Below are positions 32,918 through 40,006 of a DNA stretch of 40,006 nucleotides, piece by piece. The position numbers and the translations under genes are program-made. Numbering within the stretch: the stretch's first letter is position 1; each line of letters starts with the position of its first letter. Origin of the DNA: Chitinophagaceae bacterium (GTDB taxonomy: Bacteria; Bacteroidota; Bacteroidia; Chitinophagales; Chitinophagaceae); contig JADLHL010000203.1 of assembly GCA_020848815.1 (NCBI GenBank), positions 1 through 40,006 on the forward strand. The letters are read 5' to 3'. The notes beneath the pieces were generated by a model that saw only the letters and a program-made list of their open reading frames with translations, did no database searches and was not told the DNA's origin.

Positions 32918-33967
32918 ATGACCATCGACGAACAATTCATGCATCGCTGTTTGCAACTGGCCGCTTTAGGAGCGGGCCATGTAGCACCCAACCCTTTGGT
33001 GGGCGCCGTGCTGGTACATGATGGGCGCATTATTGGTGAAGGTTACCATCAGCAATACGGGCAGGCACATGCCGAAGTGAATTGCCTGGCATCGGTGCAG
33101 CCGAATGACCAGCATTTGATAGCAGAAAGCACCATGTACGTAAGCCTGGAGCCCTGTGCTCATTTTGGTAAAACACCACCCTGCGCCGATCGGCTCATTA
33201 CTGAAAAAGTAAAACGCGTAGTGATAGCCTGCCGCGATAGCTATGCAGAAGTGGATGGCAAGGGCATGGCGAAACTGCAAGCTGCAGGCATTGATGTTAC
33301 ATTGGGTGTGTTGGAAAAAGAAGCGTTACAACTCAATCGGCGGTTCTTCACGTATCATCAGCAACAGCGGCCATACATCATGTTGAAATGGGCTCAATCT
33401 GCCGACGGATACATTGGTGAAACAGAAAAAAACATTGCTATTTCCAATGCCATCAGCAACCGCATGGTGCATCGCTGGCGTAGCGAAGAAGCTGCCATTA
33501 TGGTGGGCACCAACACGGCCATCACCGACAATCCACAACTCAATAACCGCTACTGGCCCGGGCCTTCACCGCTGCGGGTAGTAATAGATAAACAACTGCG
33601 CATTCCTGCCACGCATCACTTACTGAAAGATAATCAGCCCACGTTGCTGTTCAATTGTCTGTTGCAAAAAAATCACGGCAACAAAGAATGGATTCAGTTG
33701 AAAGAAGATGTTCATTTTTTGCCACAGCTACTGCAGGCATTGCATAGCCGCGGCATACAAAGTGTATTGGTAGAAGGTGGCCGGCAATTGTTGCAATCAT
33801 TGATAGATGCACAATTGTGGGATGAAGCCCGCATCATCACGAACACTGCATTGCTGCTGGGCAGCGGAGTGGCGGCACCAACACTGAAAAATGCAACACA
33901 CAGCGAAGCACCCCTTCAACTACAGCAGGATAGCATTCAGGTATTTTACCGGCACACAATAGCATAG
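32918..33967 (+). CDS. ribD: Bifunctional riboflavin biosynthesis deaminase/reductase RibD
   Basis: 349 residues. The N-terminal zinc deaminase (about 1-145) has the HAE motif in AHAEVNCLASV and the Cys pair in SLEPCAHFGKTPPCADRL. It removes ammonia from the diaminohydroxy-pyrimidine product of GTP cyclohydrolase II. The C-terminal reductase (about 147-349) has KWAQSADGYIG, WRSEEAAIMVGTNTAITDNPQL and VLVEGGRQLLQSLI and reduces the ribosyl group with NADPH. Both domains are complete. It starts a likely three-gene transcript with the YigZ-family gene (41 bp downstream) and the RmlD-like gene. The other riboflavin genes are not in the window. Confidence 0.95.
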   Translation: MTIDEQFMHRCLQLAALGAGHVAPNPLVGAVLVHDGRIIGEGYHQQYGQAHAEVNCLASVQPNDQHLIAESTMYVSLEPCAHFGKTPPCADRLITEKVKRVVIACRDSYAEVDGKGMAKLQAAGIDVTLGVLEKEALQLNRRFFTYHQQQRPYIMLKWAQSADGYIGETEKNIAISNAISNRMVHRWRSEEAAIMVGTNTAITDNPQLNNRYWPGPSPLRVVIDKQLRIPATHHLLKDNQPTLLFNCLLQKNHGNKEWIQLKEDVHFLPQLLQALHSRGIQSVLVEGGRQLLQSLIDAQLWDEARIITNTALLLGSGVAAPTLKNATHSEAPLQLQQDSIQVFYRHTIA

Positions 33968-34008
33968 CTTTTATTGGAGATACGCAAAAATAGGAACAGC
34001 AAACGAGC

Positions 34009-34617
34009 ATGAATTTTTACTACAAAACCATTGCCAAAGAAGGCTTCGCAGAGTTCAAAGACAGGGGTAGTCGTTTTCTGGCATATGCCTATCCCATTGA
34101 AACGGCAGAAGATTTCAAAAAGAACCTGGCAGCTCTCAAAAAAGAACATCCCAAAGCGGTGCATCATTGCTTTGCGTACCGCATTGGGTTAGATAATTTG
34201 CTGTTTCGGGTAAGTGATGATGGTGAACCGTCCGGCTCTGCAGGCCGCCCCATACTCGGGCAGATAGACTGCAAAGGATTGACCAATGTGATGATTGTAG
34301 TGGTTCGGTATTTTGGCGGCACTTTACTCGGTGTTCCCGGTCTTATTAATGCGTACAAAACCGCAGCATCACTGGCGTTGCAGGTAACACCCGAAGTAGA
34401 AAAAGCAGTTGAAAAAAACTACCGTATTCATTGCACTTACGATTTGCTGAACGATGTTATGACGATTTTGAAGCAAGTAGGTTGCACTATTCATAACGTA
34501 GAGCAATCCTTGTTTTGCGATGTGCATGCAGGCATTCCGCTCAACCGGCTGGATGCTGTGCTGCACAAAATCAAAGACATTCACACGGTAGAAATAACTG
34601 AAGAAAAAACGAAATAA
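34009..34617 (+). CDS. YigZ/IMPACT-family protein
   Basis: 202 residues. The IMPACT/UPF0029 N-terminal domain is clear: KDRGSRFLAYAYPIETAED, HHCFAYRIG, DDGEPSGSAGRPILGQI (about 72-88) and VVRYFGGTLLGVPGLINAYKTAA (about 101-123). The family is conserved from bacteria to eukaryotes and is linked to translation or stress control, but the bacterial role is uncertain. The C-terminal part carries the ferredoxin-like DUF1949-type region. It lies between ribD and the RmlD-like gene, with short spacings of 41 and 9 bp, so likely one operon. Confidence 0.9.
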   Translation: MNFYYKTIAKEGFAEFKDRGSRFLAYAYPIETAEDFKKNLAALKKEHPKAVHHCFAYRIGLDNLLFRVSDDGEPSGSAGRPILGQIDCKGLTNVMIVVVRYFGGTLLGVPGLINAYKTAASLALQVTPEVEKAVEKNYRIHCTYDLLNDVMTILKQVGCTIHNVEQSLFCDVHAGIPLNRLDAVLHKIKDIHTVEITEEKTK

Positions 34618-34626
34618 AAGTTGGGC

Positions 34627-35511
34627 ATGCGTATTCTTATTACAGGCGTTTCAGGTTTTGTAGGCCGGCATTTGGCCAGTCGGTTGTTGCAGCAAAATGA
34701 TGTTGTTGTTGCCGGTACAGGTCGTGCAACCAACCGCCCCGAACATTTGCCAGCGCAAGTGCAATACATGCCGCTAGATTTGCTCCATCCCGTAGCTGTG
34801 CTCGATGTGATTGCTGCTTTTCAACCACACATCGTTATTCATAGTGCTGCCATGAGCAAGCCCAACGATTGCGAAGAGCAACAAGCACTTTGCTATGCGG
34901 TAAATGTGCAGGCTACGCAACATGTGGTAGATGCCTGTAAAGCATGCAACTGTAGACTGCTTTTCATGAGCACCGACTTTGTGTTTGGCGATGATGGCCC
35001 ATTTGCTGAAGACGATGCATACAATGCTGTCAACTATTATGGCCAATCAAAAGTGCTGGCAGAAGGGTTGGTAAAAAACTCCGGCTTGCCATGGAGCATT
35101 GTAAGAACGGTGCTAGTGTATGGTCCGCAATTGCCTGGTTTGAACCCGACTTTTCTGCAGTGGGTGTGGGGCAATTTAAAAGAAGGCAAAAACATTCGGG
35201 TGTTTACCGATCAATATCGCACAGCAACTTATGTAGCTGATTTGACGGAAGGAATCACCAGCATAGTTGTACGAAAAGCCACCGGTGTGTTTCACTTGTG
35301 TGGCGAAGAAACCTTCACGCCTTTTGACATTGCACAGTTGGTGGCAGCTCATGGCGGGTTCGATGCGCAATTGGTACAACCCGTTACCAGAGCAGCGTTT
35401 GCTGAACCTGCAAGAAGGCCCATTCGTAGCACCTTACACATAGCCAAAGCAAAAAGCGAACTGGGCTATGCACCCCGTTCGCTTTCGCAGGTTTTACCTA
35501 TACTGTTTTAA
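34627..35511 (+). CDS. NAD(P)-dependent sugar-nucleotide reductase, RmlD-like extended SDR
   Basis: 294 residues from the ATG at 34627 (an in-frame TTG at 34621 is an alternative start). The Rossmann nucleotide loop is ILITGVSGFVGRHLASRLL (GxxGxxG, about 3-21). HSAAMSKPNDCE, MSTDFVFGDDGPFAEDD and the active-site YGQSKVLAEGLV (YxxxK) with a preceding Ser/Thr follow, as in dTDP-4-dehydrorhamnose reductases and similar epimerases. No rhamnose or other sugar pathway gene is nearby, so the substrate is open. It ends 4 bp before the convergent CtlX stop, with no clear terminator between. Confidence 0.88.
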   Translation: MRILITGVSGFVGRHLASRLLQQNDVVVAGTGRATNRPEHLPAQVQYMPLDLLHPVAVLDVIAAFQPHIVIHSAAMSKPNDCEEQQALCYAVNVQATQHVVDACKACNCRLLFMSTDFVFGDDGPFAEDDAYNAVNYYGQSKVLAEGLVKNSGLPWSIVRTVLVYGPQLPGLNPTFLQWVWGNLKEGKNIRVFTDQYRTATYVADLTEGITSIVVRKATGVFHLCGEETFTPFDIAQLVAAHGGFDAQLVQPVTRAAFAEPARRPIRSTLHIAKAKSELGYAPRSLSQVLPILF

Positions 35512-35515
35512 AAAA

Positions 35516-36430
35516 TTATTGCAGCGGCAAGTGCACTTCTGCCATCATGCAGCGGGCACTACCACCACCGTTGGTTTCAATGGTTTGTAGAGAAGAATGC
35601 AATATGCGGTTGTAGCTTTCCAGTTGTTGGCGTTGCGCATCTGTCAATGCTTCGTATGCTTGTGACGACATCACCAGTATTTTCTCACCCGCTGCATTGT
35701 GCACCTGCAACATGTTGCCGGCAAAATGATTCATTTGCTCCCAAGTGATGGGAATGACTTGTTTGCCAGATGCTTCAATGGTTTTCACCACTTCGTTTTG
35801 TTCGATGTGGTTGGTAATGCTGTCGAGGCAAATGACCACGTATTGGTCGGCTACACACATCATCACATTGGTGTGGTAAATGGGTTGATGATGTTGATCG
35901 ACAGCAGTAAATACAACGGGCTTGTATTGCAGCCGGTCGCAAAAATCTTGCAACACGCCACGGTCGGTGCGGGGGGCGAGGCAAGCATACGCAATGCGGT
36001 TTTCTCTGTCGAGTACCATGCTGCCTGTACCTTCTAAAAACAGTTGCTGTGCCTCATAAGCCGTGAGGTCTATTTGCTGTGCAATGTTGAATGTTGTTGC
36101 TACAGTTTCCAGCACATGTGGCTTTCTTTCCTGCCTTCTGTTTTCGGCAAACATAGGGTAGAGTACTACTGTGCCATCATCATGAAAAGACACCCAGTTG
36201 TTAGGAAAAACAGAATCGGGTGTATGAGGTGTTTCAGTGTCTTGTATAACCGTTACATCTACACCAGCATTACGCAGTTTTTCTACAAAAGCATCAAACT
36301 CTGCAATGGCTTGCTGTTGCACCCGTTGCTGGTCGGTATCCGCCACCTGAAAAGCATTGTTGACGGCCGTTTCGGCATTATAACCAAAACGCACCGGGCG
36401 TATCATGAGTAAGTGATTGGTTGTTTGCAT
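35516..36430 (-). CDS. ctlX: Citrulline utilization hydrolase CtlX (citrulline ureidase-like)
   Basis: 304 residues from the ATG at 36430 (a TTG start at 36439 is possible). It belongs to the amidinotransferase/arginine deiminase fold. MIRPVRFGYN starts the pentein repeat; TPDSVFPNNWVSFHDDGTVVLYPMFAENRRQER (about 69-101) is the CtlX signature; FLEGTGSMVLDRENRIAYACLAPRTD follows. IYHTNVMMCVAD holds the catalytic His, and NGGGSARCMMAEVHLPL near the end holds the Cys. Members cleave citrulline to ornithine, CO2 and ammonia. It lies 186 bp downstream of the arginine deiminase gene on the same strand, which supplies citrulline. The gene name is by family and neighbourhood. Confidence 0.86.
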   Translation of the reverse strand: MQTTNHLLMIRPVRFGYNAETAVNNAFQVADTDQQRVQQQAIAEFDAFVEKLRNAGVDVTVIQDTETPHTPDSVFPNNWVSFHDDGTVVLYPMFAENRRQERKPHVLETVATTFNIAQQIDLTAYEAQQLFLEGTGSMVLDRENRIAYACLAPRTDRGVLQDFCDRLQYKPVVFTAVDQHHQPIYHTNVMMCVADQYVVICLDSITNHIEQNEVVKTIEASGKQVIPITWEQMNHFAGNMLQVHNAAGEKILVMSSQAYEALTDAQRQQLESYNRILHSSLQTIETNGGGSARCMMAEVHLPLQ

Positions 36431-36451
36431 GAAGTGCAATTTTTAGTTCCG

Positions 36452-36479
36452 TTTTTGGTTTGATGTTTTTGGTTTGATG
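36452..36479. repeat. Two-copy 14-bp tandem repeat
   Basis: TTTTTGGTTTGATG occurs twice in direct succession (36452-36465, 36466-36479) in the 186-bp spacer between the arginine deiminase and CtlX genes. On the minus strand it lies in the CtlX leader. Confidence 0.85.
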
Positions 36480-36616
36480 TTCTGGATGTGGTACTTACTA
36501 ATTAACTGCTAACATGTTTATGTTGTAAGATTTACTTGCAGTATCATCTGGCTACGGAAAATGCAGCCAATTAAAAATGCGAACCCCAAACCAAAAATTA
36601 CAAACAACAAACAATT

Positions 36617-38074
36617 TTAATCAATCTCATCCCTCAACAACGGCATGCTCATGCAATGGAATCCACCACGGGCACGGCTGAGTTCTGCCGAAGGCATTAA
36701 AATGAATGTGTCTTTCAATTGTTCGGGACTGGTTTTGCCGGTTTCAAAATCTTGCAGCAAATCTGCTACATGCACCACGTTGAAACCCGCATGCTTAAAG
36801 GCATCCACGGTTTTGTCGTTGCGATCGTAGCCAAGCACCACACCCTCTTTTATGGCCAGCAGGTTGCAACTGTCCGTCCATTGCTCACGGGCATCGTACG
36901 GAAATTCATTGTTGCCGCTGTAGATGAATTTTACTTTTTCCTTGCAGCCCAAATCGTTTTTGCTGATGTCTTCCAGTAAGGCTTCGAGGTTATCGAAATA
37001 CACAGGTTTGTCCAGCTGCTTGTGGTGAAATTGTATCAGCGAAATCTTTTCATCTTTCTTGGGGGCATTTTCCAATATGCGTTCTACGGGGTCTTCGTCC
37101 AAACGTTTCACTGCTTTTTTGGAGAAGTTGCCGAGCATCACCCACACGTTTCTTTTTACCTGTGTAAATACCGTGTCGATGTGCATGTAGTCCCGCTTTT
37201 TAGGAATGCGTACTACCGTTACTTTCTTCACTACTTTTTCTTCAAACAGCAGGTTGATGGCCTGGTGTGCCGCTTCCCAACTGGTACGTTCGCTTACGCC
37301 AATCAGCAGGTGATCTTTGCTCACCACCATTACATCGCCGCCTTCCAGCGTCACCTTTTTTTCGCCACCTTCTTTGGGGTTCAGAAAGTGATGATGTTTT
37401 TCCGGAATTTCTAAAATTTTACTTTGAAAAGCGGCGAAAAACGGATGGTTGAAGAAAATGTATTTGGCCAGCAATGCTTCCCGGGTGCGGGCTTGCCGGG
37501 CAGGCTTGTTCAGCAATACATGGTCGTTAATAACAATGCCAATATCCCGGGTGAAAATAAAATTGGGAATAGGAGCGAAGAGCATTTCATTGTCGTCGCT
37601 GGTGCCGCTGATGAAGAGCTTGGCCAAGGCATCAGCATCGAGTTCCATCATGTGCATTTGCGTAGCGTAGGCCACGCCTTCCAATGCACACACGGAGGCT
37701 ACCAGTTTCAGTTTTGTTTTCTGATCGTTCAAAATGTCGGCGAGCAGCCATTGCAGCTCAATCACCTTGTCGCTTTTGAAAAAATCTTTGTGGCCGGGTT
37801 TGTAAAAGTTGCGTTTGCGCTGTGGCGCATCAATGGCGCTGAGCTTGCCTTTTACTTTTTCGGGATCGAGAAAATAGAGCAGCACTTTGGTGTAGTAGTC
37901 GTACTCTTTTCTGCGGATGGTGTCGAGGTGCACAATGTCTTCAAATAGCCAATCTTGTGCTTTGGACGGAACAACTTTGCCCAGTCCGCTATCGGGACTG
38001 TGGACCAGCAAACGGCGCAATGTGCCAATTTCTGAGGTCACCATCAATTGTGGTGTTGTAGCTTTTTTAGCCAT
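36617..38074 (-). CDS. arcA: Arginine deiminase
   Basis: 485 residues from the ATG at 38074 (an upstream TTG at 38095 is rejected). Predicted to hydrolyse arginine to citrulline and ammonia. Pentein-fold motifs are visible: IGTLRRLLVHSPDSGL, PNFIFTRDIGIVIND (FTRD), KVTLEGGDVMVVSKDHLLIGVSERT, DYMHIDTVFTQVKRNVW (catalytic His/Asp) and the C-terminal Cys in ARGGFHCMSMPLLRDE. It is longer than classical ArcA (about 410 residues), with an extra segment around 75-150 that is usual in the Bacteroidota form. With CtlX next to it, arginine could be taken to ornithine without a carbamoyltransferase; neither that enzyme nor carbamate kinase is in the window. Confidence 0.86.
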   Translation of the reverse strand: MAKKATTPQLMVTSEIGTLRRLLVHSPDSGLGKVVPSKAQDWLFEDIVHLDTIRRKEYDYYTKVLLYFLDPEKVKGKLSAIDAPQRKRNFYKPGHKDFFKSDKVIELQWLLADILNDQKTKLKLVASVCALEGVAYATQMHMMELDADALAKLFISGTSDDNEMLFAPIPNFIFTRDIGIVINDHVLLNKPARQARTREALLAKYIFFNHPFFAAFQSKILEIPEKHHHFLNPKEGGEKKVTLEGGDVMVVSKDHLLIGVSERTSWEAAHQAINLLFEEKVVKKVTVVRIPKKRDYMHIDTVFTQVKRNVWVMLGNFSKKAVKRLDEDPVERILENAPKKDEKISLIQFHHKQLDKPVYFDNLEALLEDISKNDLGCKEKVKFIYSGNNEFPYDAREQWTDSCNLLAIKEGVVLGYDRNDKTVDAFKHAGFNVVHVADLLQDFETGKTSPEQLKDTFILMPSAELSRARGGFHCMSMPLLRDEID

Positions 38075-38320
38075 ACAATGGATTTCGTGAAACAATATCC
38101 ACCTTTCCGTATCCGGTCTTTGAAAAAAGGCTATTCAGTGGGTGCTGCCCGAAAGGAGGAGAACAGGGCAACAAGAACAGCAGGCGACCGGAGGGCTAAA
38201 TTAGGGAATTGGGCATTCGGAAGAAAGGAAATTTGGGAAAGGAGGGGGGCCAGCATGCTGTTTGACACTTATTTTTTAAGGGAGGCTTCATGTAAGTGCA
38301 GGGCAGAAAAAAAGCCGACG
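38075..38320. other. Purine-rich spacer upstream of the array-boundary repeat
   Basis: 246 bp between the arginine deiminase ATG (minus) and the 67-bp repeat. It has a long purine-rich stretch (about 38145-38250) on the plus strand and AGCCG-A-CGGCT at about 38313-38323, which on the minus strand is followed by seven T residues and could terminate transcripts leaving the array. No gene seen. Confidence 0.3.
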
Positions 38321-38387
38321 GCTCCCAACCCGGCCATGGGGCCGGCAATGTGGCTACCAACTTTGTATTGGGGAAGAGGCTAACGTT
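38321..38387. repeat. 67-bp array-boundary repeat, copy B
   Basis: 63 of 67 positions identical to 18447-18513. The CCGGCC/GGCCGG hairpin is kept with a different loop. It ends in GGCTAACGTT, the R' side of an attC arm, exactly as copy A does. Confidence 0.9.
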
Positions 38388-38520
38388 TTGGGGCTTTGGG
38401 CAGGTGTGGTATTAGTATTCCGTCCGCCCACAACCGCTGCTGATTGAAAAACTAATGTTGAAGCTAAGAACTAAAGCTCAAAGTCATTTGTCCAGCCCGA
38501 ACTGAAGATTGGCTAATTAC
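38378..38520 (-). repeat. Partial attC-like site interrupted by IS3 element
   Basis: The minus-strand R' box is GTTAGCC with the CGTT asymmetry; the arm GGGGCTTTGGGCAGGTGTGG (plus strand) has no complementary partner before 38521. The loop sequence matches those of other attCs in the window (TATTCCGTC after the arm; TTGAAAA...TTGAAG...GAACTAAAGCT as in attC3). The IS3 element begins inside this loop, so the other arm is expected just beyond the window end. Confidence 0.72.
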
Positions 38521-38545
38521 TGACCCGTCCTGAAAAAAGTTGACT
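38521..38545 (+). repeat. IS3 terminal inverted repeat, left
   Basis: Begins TGACCCGTCCTGAAA and matches the right end, reversed, at 21 of 25 positions. Confidence 0.9.
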
Positions 38546-38633
38546 GTGTTATTGAATAAATCCTGCTATAGGTTGATGAAGATAAAACATCCTGAATATG
38601 GTTGATTAAAACGGTTGCTTGTAGTGTGTGTGG

Positions 38634-38683
38634 CCCAAAAAAAGTTGTGTAGCCCTTCACAGCTAAAGCAACTTTTTTTGGGA
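38634..38683. terminator. Hairpin terminator downstream of orfB
   Basis: A stem of about 14 bp with one bulged A (38634-38648 with 38670-38683, CCC-A8-GTTG against CAAC-T7-GGG) and a 21-nt loop, just past the orfB stop at 38686. It may end the transposase transcript or block readthrough into the element. Confidence 0.6.
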
Positions 38684-38685
38684 GC

Positions 38686-39495
38686 CTAAGGGGTGTTGCT
38701 ATTCATTCTTTTCGATTTGGTATTTTGCTGATAGTAGTTTTTCCATCTTCTTATCTGTGGTCCTTGTTGTTGGTGTACTTCATGCGGTATTTGCCAGTTG
38801 AGGCTGCTGTGCCTTCTTTTGTAATTGTAGACGGTTATGCATCGTGCAATGTGTTTTGAAGCGTCATCAATATTGTCATAGTATTTGCTGATCAGTTCTG
38901 TTTTCAGAATGCCATTTACTCGTTCTGCAATAGCATTTTCATAGGGGTCTCCGTTTTGAGTCATACTAATGTGAGCATTGTGTTGATGCAGTAGTTGTAC
39001 ATAAGCGGTACTGCAATATTGTATGCCTCTGTCGCTGTGATGTATCACTATTGTTTCTGGTGGTTTTTGTGCCAAAGCTTTTTTTAGTGCAAGTGTGGCG
39101 CTGCTTACTTTCATATCATCACTTACATGGAAGCCGACGATTTTTCTTGAGTATGCATCGGTGATTAAGAAGAGATAAGCAAAGCGGTGTTTGAGTGGTA
39201 TGTAAGTAATATCGGCCACCCATAATTCATGTGCTTTGAATGGTGTAAAACCCTTTATCATATTGGGATAGCGGTAAAAGTGATGTTTGCTGTTGGTGGT
39301 ATGCACACTGCGTTTTGTTCTTCTTACAAGGAGTTTATTTCTTTTGAGTAAATCAAAGAATTTATCTCTACCCATGCTTAACTGGTGCTGGGCAAAGAAG
39401 GGTTGCAGTTCAATAAACAATTTACGGCCGCCACATCGTGGCTGATGTTTTCTGATGGCGTCGATTTGTTGCAACAGCAGTTGCTCTGCCATCAT
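38686..39495 (-). CDS. IS3-family transposase OrfB (DDE integrase core)
   Basis: 269 residues as read from the internal ATG at 39495. The catalytic triad is D95 in LWVADITYIP, D155 in HHSDRGIQY and E191 in NAIAERVNGILKTE, with the usual 35-residue spacing between the last two. The N-terminal HTH_21-type region GGRKLFIELQPFF precedes it. In the -1 frame, coding continues upstream of 39495 (SLQTICRLLGYSPQAYHKQQ) to the slippery site at 39621-39627, so the natural product is most likely an OrfAB fusion starting at 39965. No frameshift or stop damages the frame, so the element could be active. Confidence 0.93.
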   Translation of the reverse strand: MMAEQLLLQQIDAIRKHQPRCGGRKLFIELQPFFAQHQLSMGRDKFFDLLKRNKLLVRRTKRSVHTTNSKHHFYRYPNMIKGFTPFKAHELWVADITYIPLKHRFAYLFLITDAYSRKIVGFHVSDDMKVSSATLALKKALAQKPPETIVIHHSDRGIQYCSTAYVQLLHQHNAHISMTQNGDPYENAIAERVNGILKTELISKYYDNIDDASKHIARCITVYNYKRRHSSLNWQIPHEVHQQQGPQIRRWKNYYQQNTKSKRMNSNTP

Positions 39496-39593
39496 TTTTG
39501 AGACAGTTTTTTGCTGTTGTTTGTGGTAAGCCTGAGGCGAATAACCCAGCAGCCGGCAAATCGTTTGCAGGCTGAAATGTGGATTTACCTTTT

Positions 39594-39965
39594 TTACTTC
39601 TCGGACTGTTGGGTGCCAGGCTTTTTTCGGATAGGGATCTCCAATTGTTTTTCTGCAACGTTGATCATGGTATCAAGCGCATCGGCACGGAGTTTTTGCC
39701 ACTCCAGCTGTTTTTCCAGCGCTGCTATTTTTTGGAGCAGGGCAGTTGTTTGCTCGTTGTCGGGAGATGACTTTTTCGGGGAGCTGTTCATGCTACTGGT
39801 GGAATAAGATTGTTGCTTTTGTGTTGGGGGTAAGTTATGAATTCCCTGATGAATAAGCACCCATTTGCAAATGGTGGTACGGCTGATGCCGTACTTGGCA
39901 GCGAGGGCTCTGAAGCCACAGCCCTGGGTTAAATACTCCTGAATGATCTGTTCTTTTAGGTCCAT
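39594..39965 (-). CDS. IS3-family transposase OrfA (helix-turn-helix, leucine zipper)
   Basis: 123 residues. The N-terminal helix-turn-helix (IIQEYLTQGCGFRALAAKYG, then ISRTTICKWV, about 7-36) binds the element ends. A Ser/Gln-rich linker follows, then a leucine-zipper coiled coil (TALLQKIAALEKQLEWQKLR, about 74-93). The frame ends at 39594, shortly after the A AAA AAG heptamer (39627-39621, minus) where a -1 slip would enter the OrfB frame. The ATG lies 41 bp inside the right end of the element. Confidence 0.9.
   Translation of the reverse strand: MDLKEQIIQEYLTQGCGFRALAAKYGISRTTICKWVLIHQGIHNLPPTQKQQSYSTSSMNSSPKKSSPDNEQTTALLQKIAALEKQLEWQKLRADALDTMINVAEKQLEIPIRKKPGTQQSEK
39621..39627 (-). promoter_or_regulatory. 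Programmed -1 frameshift site (A AAA AAG)
   Basis: Heptamer in the OrfA frame as CGA AAA AAG. After a -1 slip the reading AWHPTVREVKKVNPHFSLQT continues without a stop into OrfB. This is the standard arrangement in IS3-family elements. Confidence 0.82.
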
Positions 39966-39981
39966 AAAATGGTTGATTTTT

Positions 39982-40006
39982 AGTCAACCTATTTCAGGAC
40001 GAGACA
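39982..40006 (-). repeat. IS3 terminal inverted repeat, right
   Basis: On the minus strand it begins TGTCTCGTCCTGAAA. A further short inverted repeat GGTTGA/TCAACC (39971-39976 with 39984-39989) overlaps its inner edge. Confidence 0.9.

Larger units (their letters stand above)
38521..40006 (-). mobile_element. Complete IS3-family insertion sequence
   Basis: 1486 bp bounded by imperfect terminal inverted repeats (38521-38545 and 39982-40006, 21 of 25 matching, ends TG...CA). It encodes OrfA (39594-39965) and OrfB, which are joined by a -1 frameshift at the slippery heptamer AAAAAAG (39627-39621, minus). Both frames are intact. The right flank is outside the window, so a target duplication cannot be checked. 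It lies inside an attC-like site. Confidence 0.92.

Noticed and set aside
38075..38320. Open frame 38048-38383 on the plus strand
   Set aside because: Arg/Gly/Glu-rich translation of a purine-rich spacer crossing the repeat block; not protein-like.
1..40006. CRISPR array, tRNA or rRNA genes, integron integrase, phage genes
   Set aside because: Looked for and not seen; the only recombinase in the window is the IS3 transposase.

Overview
The window comes from a Bacteroidota chromosome, most likely a member of the Chitinophagaceae or a near relative. This rests on a SusC/SusD pair, two DUF3857/transglutaminase proteins, a standalone HsdR_N-type protein, Bacteroidota-type arginine deiminase and CtlX, and promoters that fit the Bacteroidota pattern TTTG-N19-21-TAnnTTTG (clearest at 31764-31796). 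The family assignment is inference. No rRNA, tRNA or CRISPR array was seen.

Layout. 1-5811 is mostly minus-strand housekeeping: queA (cut by the window start, with a possible structured leader), an AMP nucleosidase, a standalone HsdR_N protein (plus), glutamate dehydrogenase, ccmC-ccmD, and a class I glutamine amidotransferase. 6211-10908 is a plus-strand SusC/SusD pair. 11031-14273 (minus) holds a YbdK/GCS2-type carboxylate-amine ligase, an ATP-grasp ligase and queG. 14421-18382 (plus) is a pair of DUF3857/transglutaminase proteins. 22694-25306 is clpB. 25453-31672 is a small His/Asp-rich secreted protein followed by a complete RND efflux operon (adaptor, permease, outer-membrane channel). 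31815-35511 (plus) holds an LLM flavin oxidoreductase, ribD, a YigZ-family protein and an RmlD-like NAD-binding reductase. 35516-38074 (minus) encodes CtlX and arginine deiminase, which together could take arginine to ornithine by way of citrulline.

The standout region is 18504-22373. Five AT-rich segments are separated by long imperfect palindromes that behave like integron attC sites. Each starts with a (...)AAC box and ends with a GTT(...) box. All five have the same asymmetry (AACA on one arm, AACG on the other), placing them on the minus strand. Most cassette genes are on the minus strand and stop within a few bases of the next attC. The two end boxes of each cassette are inverted copies of each other (7-10 bp), except in the last cassette, where the match is only partial. 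No integrase is present, so this looks like an integrase-less cassette array (CALIN type) in a phylum where integrons are rarely described. The cargo is unrecognised small proteins plus a membrane-anchored thioredoxin-like protein without catalytic cysteines.

A 67-bp block next to the last attC (18447-18513) recurs at 38321-38387 with 63 of 67 identities, again next to an attC arm. That second attC is interrupted by an intact IS3-family element (38521-40006) that fills the window to its right end, so a second array may continue outside.
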